Position numbers and translations under genes: made by a program | The notes under the pieces: generated by a model | Databases searched by the model: none | What the model was told of the DNA's origin: nothing | The model's input: only the letters and a program-made list of their open reading frames with translations | Assembly (NCBI GenBank): GCA_947088515.1 | Contig: CAMUHA010000133.1 | Location: forward strand, 1 to 9,353 | DNA length: 9,353 bases | Direction: 5' to 3' | Source of the DNA: an uncultured bacterium | GTDB lineage: Bacteria; Bacillota; Clostridia; Lachnospirales; Lachnospiraceae | Part shown: positions 1 through 5,958 of the stretch, piece after piece | How the letters are laid out: each line of letters starts with the position of its first letter | Numbering within the stretch: the first letter of the stretch is position 1

Positions 1-1
1 T

Positions 2-211
2 CTTGGCGCAGATGCGGTGGGAATGAGCACTGTGGTGGAAGCCATTGCCGCCAATCATATGGGAATGAGGATATGCGGTATATCCTGTGTGGCAAATCTT
101 GCAGCAGGTATGACAGACAATCCGCTAACCCATGAAGAGGTGCAGGAGGCTTCCAAAAAAGCGGCTCCTTTGTTTCAGGAACTTATCACAGGGTCCATAG
201 CGGCATTCTGA
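2..211 (+). CDS. Purine nucleoside phosphorylase, C-terminal part (5' end outside window)
   Basis: This is the last 69 residues of a purine nucleoside phosphorylase of the trimeric PNP-I (PunA/PupG) type. The enzyme splits purine nucleosides with phosphate into free base and (deoxy)ribose-1-phosphate in the cytoplasm. The reading frame is open from base 2, so the true start lies upstream; a GTG at 17 is only an internal valine. The fragment begins LGADAVGMSTV, the conserved ribose-binding stretch of this family, and continues with GISCVAN. The Asn there matches the residue that selects 6-oxopurines (inosine, guanosine) in mammalian and Bacillus enzymes. The end, NPLTHEEV followed by a helix, resembles Bacillus PupG. 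A terminator follows 15 bases after the stop, so this gene ends its own transcript. Family assignment is firm; whether the local symbol should be punA, pupG or deoD cannot be decided from this part. Confidence 0.93.
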   Translation, partial: LGADAVGMSTVVEAIAANHMGMRICGISCVANLAAGMTDNPLTHEEVQEASKKAAPLFQELITGSIAAF

Positions 212-226
212 TAACAGATATTAATT

Positions 227-278
227 AAAAAACAGCGTTCTGAAAGCGATGACTTAAAGCCACAGAACGTTGTTTTTT
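227..278 (+). terminator. Rho-independent terminator after purine nucleoside phosphorylase
   Basis: The left arm (227-242, AAAAAACAGCGTTCTG) pairs with the right arm (263-278, CAGAACGTTGTTTTTT) over 16 positions with one G-U pair, around a loop of about 20 bases. The A-tract and T-tract are part of the stem, so the structure could work on both strands. It separates the phosphorylase transcript from the cdd operon. Confidence 0.88.
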
Positions 279-304
279 ATTCCCGCAGGTAAGGAAAATG
301 CCTG

Positions 305-333
305 TTGGCATCAGAAAAATGTGGTAGTATAAT
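305..333 (+). promoter_or_regulatory. Sigma-A type promoter of the cytidine deaminase operon
   Basis: The -35 box TTGGCA (305-310) and the -10 box TATAAT (328-333) are 17 bases apart, close to the vegetative consensus. Transcription would start near 340, giving a leader of about 35 bases. The Shine-Dalgarno AGGAG (358-362) sits 12 bases before the ATG at 375, slightly further than usual. A short dyad, ATGCC-TGTT-GGCAT (298-311), overlaps the -35 box; no regulator can be named for it. Confidence 0.85.
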
Positions 334-374
334 ATATTGTAAAGATTTTTAATTGGCAGGAGCATTTAAAACCT

Positions 375-830
375 ATGGACATAAAAACAGAAAAAAAAGA
401 TATACAAAAAACAGATATACCGGTAACAGAACTAATCCGTTCTGCGCTTAAAGCCCGGAATAAGGCATATGCGCCGTATTCAAACTATGCGGTGGGCGCG
501 GCGGCGCTTACGAATGAACTGCGGATATATACAGGATGTAATATAGAAAATGCCTCTTACACACCTTCAATCTGTGCAGAACGCACTGCGATCTGTAAGG
601 CCGTCAGTGAAGGATGGAAGAGATTTAAGGCAATTGCGGTTGTGGGGGCGCCGATAGGAGACGCTATTACCCAATATGCCTTTCCCTGTGGTGTCTGCAG
701 ACAGGTTATCCGGGAATTTGCAGACCCGGAAAGCTTTTTTGTGATAGTGGCAAAAAGTGAAAATGATTATAAAGTTTTCTTATTGGAGGAACTGCTGCCG
801 GAAAGCTTTGGACCGGAGAATCTAAGGTAA
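375..830 (+). CDS. cdd: Cytidine deaminase
   Basis: This enzyme hydrolyses cytidine and deoxycytidine to uridine and deoxyuridine in pyrimidine salvage and is a small zinc enzyme, normally a homotetramer. The substrate loop GCNIENASY (54-62) is present. The first catalytic motif is C67-A68-E69, where Cys67 is a zinc ligand and Glu69 the proton shuttle. The second is P104-C105-G-V-C108, supplying the other two zinc cysteines, followed by RQVIREF. At 151 residues it is about 15-20 longer than the usual 130 or so. The excess is a polar, Lys-rich N-terminus (1-16), and the ATG at 375 is the first start after the promoter. It is the first gene of an operon, with 19 bases to the next gene. All active-site residues are intact, so it should be functional. 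Confidence 0.96.
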   Translation: MDIKTEKKDIQKTDIPVTELIRSALKARNKAYAPYSNYAVGAAALTNELRIYTGCNIENASYTPSICAERTAICKAVSEGWKRFKAIAVVGAPIGDAITQYAFPCGVCRQVIREFADPESFFVIVAKSENDYKVFLLEELLPESFGPENLR

Positions 831-849
831 ACATAAAGAAGGGACAAGT

Positions 850-2154
850 ATGAATATAAGATTACATAATGCCAGAATACTTACAATGAAAGAGGGCAGA
901 GAAATATTTGAAGGAGAAATCTGGGTACAGGAGGATAAAATTCTTTATGTAGGTGATGGAAGGAACCACGATGGGGATTTTGGGGGAGCGCCAAAACCTT
1001 TTATATGGGACAGAGAGATTGATTGTAAAGGAAATTTACTGATGCCGGGATTTAAAGATGCGCATACTCATTCCGGCATGACGCTGTTACGCTCTTATGC
1101 GGATGATTTGCCATTAAACGAATGGCTGAATAACAAGATTTTTCCTGTTGAAGCCAAAATGACGGCTGAAGATGTTTATGTATTGTCCAAGCTTGCAGTT
1201 TTGGAATATTTAACCAGTGGAATTACAGCAGTGTTTGATATGTACCTGACCCCGGAAACCATAGCAGACGCTTTTGATGACATGGGGATGCGCTGTGTGC
1301 AGGTGGGGGGTGTAAACAATTTCAGTCAGTCTCTTGAACTGGTGGAAGAGATGTACCAGAAGCTGAATAAGAAAAGTCCGCTGCAGTCCTATATACTTGG
1401 CTTTCATGCAGAATATACCTGTTCCCGTCCGCTTTTGGAAGGCCTTGCAGAGCTTGCTCATAAATATCGCGCGCCAGTATTTGCCCATCTTTCAGAAACA
1501 GAAGATGAGGTGGCAGGGTGCAAGGCGCGCTATGGAATGACCCCTGTGGCATTTTTAAATTCTCTTGGAATGTTTGATTATGGCGGAGGTGGATTCCATT
1601 GCGTCCACGTGACAAAGGAGGACATTGCCATAATGAAGGAAAAAGGGCTGTATGCAGTTACAAACCCAGGCTCTAACACCAAATTAGCCAGCGGTATTGC
1701 GCCTATAACGGATTTCCAAAAGGCAGGCGTTTTGGTAGCGATTGGGACAGATGGTCCGGCCAGCAATAATTGTCTTGATATGTTCCGGGAAATGTTTCTG
1801 GTAACAGGCCTTGCCAAACTAAGGGAGAGGGATGCAGGGGCGGTGGATGCCATGGAAGTCCTTAAGATGGCAACTGTAAACGGAAGTGGCGCCATGGGAC
1901 TTAAAGACGCAGATGTGCTGGAGGCAGGAAAGCTTGCCGATATTATTATGATTGATTTACAACAGCCCAATATGCAGCCATTAAATAATATCGCTAAAAA
2001 TCTGGTATATAGTGGAAGTAAACAAAACGTGGCGATGACTATGGTTGGAGGGAATATTCTCTATGAAAAGGGAGAGTTTTACACAAAAGACAGACCGCAG
2101 GATATTTATGAAAAAGCCGGTAATATTATGGATAGAATAAGACGGAGCCTATAA
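850..2154 (+). CDS. mtaD: Amidohydrolase, 5'-methylthioadenosine/S-adenosylhomocysteine deaminase type
   Basis: This is a metal-dependent deaminase of the amidohydrolase superfamily (TIM barrel), in the group that converts 5'-methylthioadenosine, S-adenosylhomocysteine or adenosine to the inosine form. Residues 1-65 form the N-terminal beta part. The metal motif is A71-H72-T73-H74, followed by the group signature GMTLLRSYADDLPLNEWL. By comparison with characterised MTA/SAH deaminases, H186 contacts substrate, H213 binds metal, E216 (HLSE) is the proton shuttle, H253 lies in CVHV, and D301 (GTDG) is the catalytic aspartate. Length (434) is normal for the family. The Shine-Dalgarno GAAGGGA (838-844) supports the ATG at 850. 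Placement between cytidine deaminase and a MutS-like gene suggests nucleoside salvage. Exact substrate is uncertain: members of this group are promiscuous, and guanine or other purine-ring deamination cannot be excluded. Confidence 0.85.
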   Translation: MNIRLHNARILTMKEGREIFEGEIWVQEDKILYVGDGRNHDGDFGGAPKPFIWDREIDCKGNLLMPGFKDAHTHSGMTLLRSYADDLPLNEWLNNKIFPVEAKMTAEDVYVLSKLAVLEYLTSGITAVFDMYLTPETIADAFDDMGMRCVQVGGVNNFSQSLELVEEMYQKLNKKSPLQSYILGFHAEYTCSRPLLEGLAELAHKYRAPVFAHLSETEDEVAGCKARYGMTPVAFLNSLGMFDYGGGGFHCVHVTKEDIAIMKEKGLYAVTNPGSNTKLASGIAPITDFQKAGVLVAIGTDGPASNNCLDMFREMFLVTGLAKLRERDAGAVDAMEVLKMATVNGSGAMGLKDADVLEAGKLADIIMIDLQQPNMQPLNNIAKNLVYSGSKQNVAMTMVGGNILYEKGEFYTKDRPQDIYEKAGNIMDRIRRSL

Positions 2155-2178
2155 CAAGCCTTAGGAAGGAACCTGAAT

Positions 2179-3864
2179 ATGGAATACTTAATTTTTGCAG
2201 TGGCAATGGCAGGGCTGATTTTTCTGTTAATGCTGAAGGGATACTATAATTATAAAATGTCAGAAAAACGGTTTGTCCAAAGCTTGTATAAGGATTATGG
2301 CGTTTTGCCCAAAAGAGAATATAAACCGGAGCAGTTTGCAAATATATCCCATTATTATTTAAAACACAATGAAGGATTTGGAATTGATGATATTACCTGG
2401 AATGACCTGAATATGGATGAGATATTTAAAAGAATGAATTATACCTATTCAGCAGCCGGAGAAGAATATTTGTACTACCTGCTCCGCAAGCCTTGTATGG
2501 AGAAAACGGAATTGGAGCGAAGGGAAGAATTGATAAGCTTTTTCAGAAATCATCCAGATGAAAGAGTGGCATATCAGGTAATTTTTGGAAAATTGGGACG
2601 CTGCGGGAAATTTTCTATTTATGATTATCTGGATTATCTGGATAATCTGGGAGAAAGAAGCAGCCTGCCTGATTATCTGGCAATAGCTCTCGTGATGGCA
2701 AGTATAGGAATCATGTTTGTAAATCTGCCTTTTGGCCTTTTGATGCTTGTCTGTATTTTGATATATAATAATGTCAGCTATTTTAAGGTAAAAGAAGAAA
2801 TTGAACCTTATGTTACCAGTTTTTCTTATGTGTTTCGTCTGTTGGAAGCTGTGAAAAACCTGAAAGCTTATGAAAGGGATGTGCTTAAGGAGGAATTTAA
2901 CATTTTAAGAGGGAGCAGTAGTGGAATGAACCGTTTTAAAAGAGGTTCTTTTATACTTATGTCCAGCGGAAGAATGTCAGGTTCCGGCAATCCTCTTGAT
3001 ATGATACTGGATTTTCTTAGGATGGGATTTCATTTGGATTTAATTAAATTTAATCAGATGTTGGAACAGGTTCGAAGCCACATTTCGGATATTGATAAGA
3101 TGATTACGGTTTTAGGACGGCTGGAAGCTTTGATTGCCATAGGCGCTTACAGGGAATCCCTGGAGGCTTACTGTGTTCCGCAATTTTCGGAGACAATTTT
3201 GGCAAAAGCTTTAAAAATGTATCATCCACTGATTGGAGAACCAGTAAAAAATGATATAAAGACAAATAAAAGTGTACTTATTACCGGTTCTAATGCGTCA
3301 GGAAAATCCACCTTTTTGAAGACAGCGGCAATCAATGTTATTTTTGCCCAGACCATTCATACCTGCCTGGCAGATTCTTATAAAGGAGCGATGTTCCGCG
3401 TTGTGTCCTCAATGAGTCTCCGGGATGATGTGCAGGGAGGAGATAGTTATTATATGGTGGAGATTAAATCCTTAAAACGGATTCTTGATATGCCTGATAA
3501 AGAGGGAGCGCCCGTTTTGTGTTTTGTAGATGAAGTGCTGCGGGGGACTAACACTGTGGAAAGAATAGCGGCTTCCACCCAGATACTAAAGAGTATGGCG
3601 GGAAGAAACTGTATTTGTTTTGCTGCCACTCATGATATTGAGTTAACACACCTTTTGGAGAATGAATATGATAATTATCACTTTTCAGAGGAAATAGCTG
3701 AAAATGATATTTTATTTAGCTATAAGATAAAGGAAGGGCGTGCCACAACGCGAAATGCAATAAAGCTTCTTGGAATTATGGGATATGATTCCAGGATTAT
3801 ATATGAGGCGGAAGAAATGGCGGGAGATTTTTTACACACAGGCGTGTGGCATAGGCTTGACTGA
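2179..3864 (+). CDS. Membrane-anchored MutS-family ATPase (not canonical mismatch-repair MutS)
   Basis: The protein is 561 residues with a MutS-type ATPase at its C-terminus. Walker A is G370-SNASGKST (Lys376), preceded by the MutS-like stretch YHPLIGEPVKNDI. Walker B is VLCFVDE (D451, E452), and ATHDIEL (His485) resembles the FATHYHEL switch of MutS. Unlike MutS it has no N-terminal mismatch-binding domain with the Phe-x-Glu motif. It starts with a hydrophobic helix (about 1-20) and has a second hydrophobic block (about 165-200) that could form two membrane passes or a hairpin. The part between about 205 and 345 is helical and resembles a reduced MutS lever/clamp core. Such MutS-related proteins are common in Clostridia but their role is unknown. 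Start: AGGAAGGA (2163-2170) lies 8 bases before the ATG. It is the last gene of the cdd operon, 24 bases after the deaminase. Confidence 0.85.
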   Translation: MEYLIFAVAMAGLIFLLMLKGYYNYKMSEKRFVQSLYKDYGVLPKREYKPEQFANISHYYLKHNEGFGIDDITWNDLNMDEIFKRMNYTYSAAGEEYLYYLLRKPCMEKTELERREELISFFRNHPDERVAYQVIFGKLGRCGKFSIYDYLDYLDNLGERSSLPDYLAIALVMASIGIMFVNLPFGLLMLVCILIYNNVSYFKVKEEIEPYVTSFSYVFRLLEAVKNLKAYERDVLKEEFNILRGSSSGMNRFKRGSFILMSSGRMSGSGNPLDMILDFLRMGFHLDLIKFNQMLEQVRSHISDIDKMITVLGRLEALIAIGAYRESLEAYCVPQFSETILAKALKMYHPLIGEPVKNDIKTNKSVLITGSNASGKSTFLKTAAINVIFAQTIHTCLADSYKGAMFRVVSSMSLRDDVQGGDSYYMVEIKSLKRILDMPDKEGAPVLCFVDEVLRGTNTVERIAASTQILKSMAGRNCICFAATHDIELTHLLENEYDNYHFSEEIAENDILFSYKIKEGRATTRNAIKLLGIMGYDSRIIYEAEEMAGDFLHTGVWHRLD

Positions 3865-3885
3865 AAACCAACACAATGATATGAT
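3857..3885 (+). promoter_or_regulatory. Promoter of the small membrane-protein gene, overlapping the upstream stop codon
   Basis: TTGACT (3857-3862) and TATGAT (3880-3885) are exactly 17 bases apart. The -35 box lies inside the last codons of the MutS-like gene and includes part of its stop codon region. A start near 3892 would give a leader of about 30 bases to the ATG at 3921. This suggests the small gene can be expressed apart from the cdd operon, in addition to read-through, since no terminator lies between them. Confidence 0.68.
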
Positions 3886-3920
3886 AATAAGGTAAATTAA
3901 GGGAAAGGGTTGGTGGAAAA

Positions 3921-4079
3921 ATGGAAAATGTAATTTTGTTTTTGAATTCCTTTTTATCTTACCTGCTGTTGATGGCTGTTATTGTGGCGCTTGCCGGGGT
4001 TGCAATTTTTATTGGAATAAAGCTTCGCAAAAATAAAGACAGACAGCTTGAAAATACTAAAACACCTGCAGACGTTTAG
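3921..4079 (+). CDS. Small single-pass membrane protein, function unknown
   Basis: This ATG-to-TAG frame encodes 52 residues. A short N-terminal segment (MENVILFLNS) leads into a hydrophobic helix of about 23 residues (11-33: FLSYLLLMAV then IVALAGVAIFIGI). A basic stretch, KLRKNKDRQ, and a polar tail ending PADV follow. The positive charges after the helix predict the C-terminus inside the cell. Purine-rich sequence (GGGAAAGGG at 3901-3909 and GGTGG at 3912-3916) serves as ribosome binding site. It has its own good promoter and a strong terminator 80 bases after its stop, so it is a complete transcription unit. Similar proteins of about 50 residues occur in gut Clostridia. From memory, some carry the automatic label 'vanadium nitrogenase', which nothing in this sequence supports. 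No function can be assigned. Confidence 0.78.
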   Translation: MENVILFLNSFLSYLLLMAVIVALAGVAIFIGIKLRKNKDRQLENTKTPADV

Positions 4080-4158
4080 TGCATGCTTGAAAAATATCTG
4101 AAGGCGCCAAGGCAGGTTTGTTATTTTCAGGAAAAGATAATTTCATAACAAAAGAGGG

Positions 4159-4185
4159 AAGCGCAAAGCCTGCTTTGCGCTTTTT
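4159..4185 (+). terminator. Rho-independent terminator after the small membrane-protein gene
   Basis: AAGCGCAAAG (4159-4168) pairs perfectly with CTTTGCGCTT (4173-4182) around the loop CCTG, and a run of T follows (4181-4185). It ends transcription from the small membrane-protein gene and from any read-through of the cdd operon. Its position also argues against starting the following HAD gene upstream of it. Confidence 0.9.
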
Positions 4186-4267
4186 GTTAGTGTACCTGGT
4201 GGGCACACGTTCTATATATCCGTTTTTTATGCTTCGGTTATGTAGAGAAACAGGCAGGGAAAGGATT
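4186..4267 (+). other. Leader region of the nucleotidase gene; no clear promoter seen
   Basis: These 82 bases between the terminator and the nucleotidase start contain A/T-rich segments (TATATAT at 4213-4219, TTATGT at 4238-4243), but none has a convincing -35 partner at 16-18 bases. The nucleotidase cluster must depend on a weak promoter here or on terminator read-through. A Shine-Dalgarno AGGGA (4256-4260) stands 7 bases before the ATG at 4268 and fixes that start. Confidence 0.45.
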
Positions 4268-4954
4268 ATGGGAAAATTTGATATAGTATTATGGGATGTG
4301 GACCAGACATTGCTGGATTTTTCTTTATCCCAGAAAGATGCACTGAATGCCAGCTTTAAACAGTATGGCAGGGAAATAGAAGAAAATGTACTATCTCTTT
4401 ATACAAAGATTAACGATGCTTACTGGAAACAGTATGAATTAGGGAAAATTACGAAGGAAGAACTGCTTACAGGGAGATTTGCCTCTCTTTTTGCCAAACT
4501 TGGCATCAGGGATATTTCTATAGAAGCGTTTGCCTCCTGTTACCAGAAACGTCTGGGGGAGACATACTATTTCAGGGATAATGCTTATGAGCTGTGTGTG
4601 AAACTCAAAGGCAGGGTACGGCAGTATGTAGTGACAAATGGTGTTTCTGCCACACAGAGAAATAAGCTTCGTCTTTCTGGGCTTGACCTGGTTTTGGATG
4701 GCATATTTGTTTCAGAGGAAATGGGGGCGCCTAAGCCTGCTTTCCAATACTTTGAAAAATGTTTTGGACAAATTCCGGGATTTCAGCAGGAAAAAACATT
4801 GATTGTTGGGGATTCCCTCTCAAGCGATATGCAGGGAGGAAATAATGCAGGGATAGCCTGCTGCTGGTATAATCCTGAACAAAAGGTAAATGAAACGGAT
4901 ATAAGGATTGATTATGAAATAACAAATCTGTGGGAGCTGGAGGGAATACTTTAA
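4268..4954 (+). CDS. HAD-superfamily nucleotidase, YjjG/YfnB-like
   Basis: This 228-residue hydrolase resembles the YjjG family of HAD phosphatases. The characterised E. coli member removes phosphate from dUMP, dTMP and non-canonical pyrimidine nucleotides, keeping them out of DNA. Motif I is D10-V-D12-Q-T (nucleophile Asp10, acid/base Asp12); motif II lies in VVTNG (Thr123); motif III is Lys156 in GAPKP; and motif IV is GDSLSSD (Asp182, Asp187). The ending QGGNNAGIACCWYNP is very typical of the YjjG group. Residues of about 15-100 form the helical cap that sets substrate choice. The frame is open upstream to 4118, but that region holds the preceding terminator and no conserved sequence, so the ATG at 4268 is chosen. 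Its stop overlaps the WYL gene start by one base. Substrate is inferred from family and nucleotide-related neighbours. Confidence 0.87.
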   Translation: MGKFDIVLWDVDQTLLDFSLSQKDALNASFKQYGREIEENVLSLYTKINDAYWKQYELGKITKEELLTGRFASLFAKLGIRDISIEAFASCYQKRLGETYYFRDNAYELCVKLKGRVRQYVVTNGVSATQRNKLRLSGLDLVLDGIFVSEEMGAPKPAFQYFEKCFGQIPGFQQEKTLIVGDSLSSDMQGGNNAGIACCWYNPEQKVNETDIRIDYEITNLWELEGIL

Positions 4955-5955
4955 TGGCAAGGACCGCCAATCAAAAAATGAAGCTTTTATATATTCTGAA
5001 AATTCTTTCGGAAAAGACAGATGAGATGCACTGTCTGTCTGCACAGGATATTATTGCAGAGCTGTCAGCTTATGGAGTTTGTGCGGAAAGAAAGAGCATT
5101 TATGATGATATTGAATGTCTGAATTGTTTTGGATATGATATTGTGAATGTAAAGGCAAGAAGCGGAGGCGGTTATTATCTTGCAAGCAGGGAATTTGAGC
5201 TGCCGGAGTTAAAGCTTTTGGCAGATGCAGTTTCGGCTTCCCGGTTTATAACCCAGAAAAAATCAAGGGAACTGATTGGGAAAATTGAAAGGCTTGCAGG
5301 GCCTTATGAAGGAAAACAATTACAAAGACAGGTATTTGTGGCAGGAAGGGTAAAGACAGAAAACGAAAGTATTTACTATAATGTTGACCGGATCCATAAG
5401 GCCATTCAGGATAACGTGCCTGTGAACTTTATTTATCTTGCTTGGAATATTAAAAAGGAGTTAAAACCCAGGCATGGAGGGAGGCAATACAATGTCAGCC
5501 CCTGGGCGCTTACCTGGCAGGATGAAAATTATTATTTAATTGCATTTGATGACGAGGAAGAACGTATTAAACATTTCCGGGTGGACAAAATGAGTCATAT
5601 TACAGAGCGAATGGGAGAGAGCCGTAAGGGAGTGGAGGCATTTCAAAAATTTGATATTGCCGAATATACAAACAGGACCTTTGGGATGTTCGGTGGGGAA
5701 CCGGAGATAGTGACTTTACAGCTGCCGGAAGATATGATTGGAATAATACTGGACCGGTTTGGAAAGGATGTGGACATCCGTAAAAAACAGGAGGGGGTTG
5801 TCAGCGTGAGAATTGAGGCGGCAGTCAGCGGTCAGTTTTATGGGTGGTTGTCCGGGCTGGGAAATAAAGTGCTTATCACAGGCCCAGAATATGTAAGAGA
5901 AGGATACATAAATCATATAAAGAAAATACTGGGAAATTACAGGCAGGAGGCATAG
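4954..5955 (+). CDS. WYL-domain transcriptional regulator with N-terminal winged helix-turn-helix
   Basis: This 333-residue regulator has the usual three-part layout. Residues about 8-62 form a winged helix with recognition segment ERKSIYDDIECL. Residues about 140-212 form the WYL ligand-sensing domain (NFIYLAW, SPWALTWQDENYYLIAFD, then FRVDKM). Residues about 250-333 are the WCX C-terminal extension (FYGWLSGLGNKV, PEYVREGYINHIKKI). Studied WYL proteins such as PafBC and DriD respond to single-stranded DNA, and others are thought to bind nucleotides; the ligand here is unknown. The ATG at 4954 is preferred over an in-frame GTG at 4930 because GGAGGGA (4939-4945) lies 8 bases upstream and the start overlaps the nucleotidase stop (TAATG), a sign of translational coupling. 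The aminotransferase gene follows after 3 bases. Targets are not visible; I found no convincing operator near this cluster. Confidence 0.9.
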   Translation: MARTANQKMKLLYILKILSEKTDEMHCLSAQDIIAELSAYGVCAERKSIYDDIECLNCFGYDIVNVKARSGGGYYLASREFELPELKLLADAVSASRFITQKKSRELIGKIERLAGPYEGKQLQRQVFVAGRVKTENESIYYNVDRIHKAIQDNVPVNFIYLAWNIKKELKPRHGGRQYNVSPWALTWQDENYYLIAFDDEEERIKHFRVDKMSHITERMGESRKGVEAFQKFDIAEYTNRTFGMFGGEPEIVTLQLPEDMIGIILDRFGKDVDIRKKQEGVVSVRIEAAVSGQFYGWLSGLGNKVLITGPEYVREGYINHIKKILGNYRQEA

Positions 5956-5958
5956 GCG

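Noticed and set aside
298..311. Dyad ATGCC-TGTT-GGCAT overlapping the -35 box of the cdd promoter, a possible operator.
   Set aside because: Only five base pairs; such a dyad occurs readily by chance and matches no operator I can name, so it is only mentioned with the promoter.
1210..1970. Several minus-strand open frames of 92-130 codons opposite the amidohydrolase gene.
   Set aside because: They lie wholly inside a clearly conserved gene, show no recognisable domain and have low-complexity shadow composition.
2629..2690. Repeated GATTATCTGGAT-like units inside the MutS-like gene (protein YDYLDYLDNL ... DYL).
   Set aside because: In frame, imperfect and short; it reads as a local Leu/Tyr/Asp-rich helix, not a functional DNA repeat or recombination site.
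4930..4953. GTG start for the WYL regulator eight codons upstream.
   Set aside because: It would place the start before the Shine-Dalgarno GGAGGGA, which is ideally spaced for the ATG at 4954; the added residues are not typical of the family.
3864..5955. WYL regulator next to a MutS-like ATPase and a small membrane protein as a possible defence island.
   Set aside because: No nuclease, toxin, cyclase or other effector is present, neighbours are metabolic, and a terminator divides the MutS-like/small-protein part from the WYL cluster.
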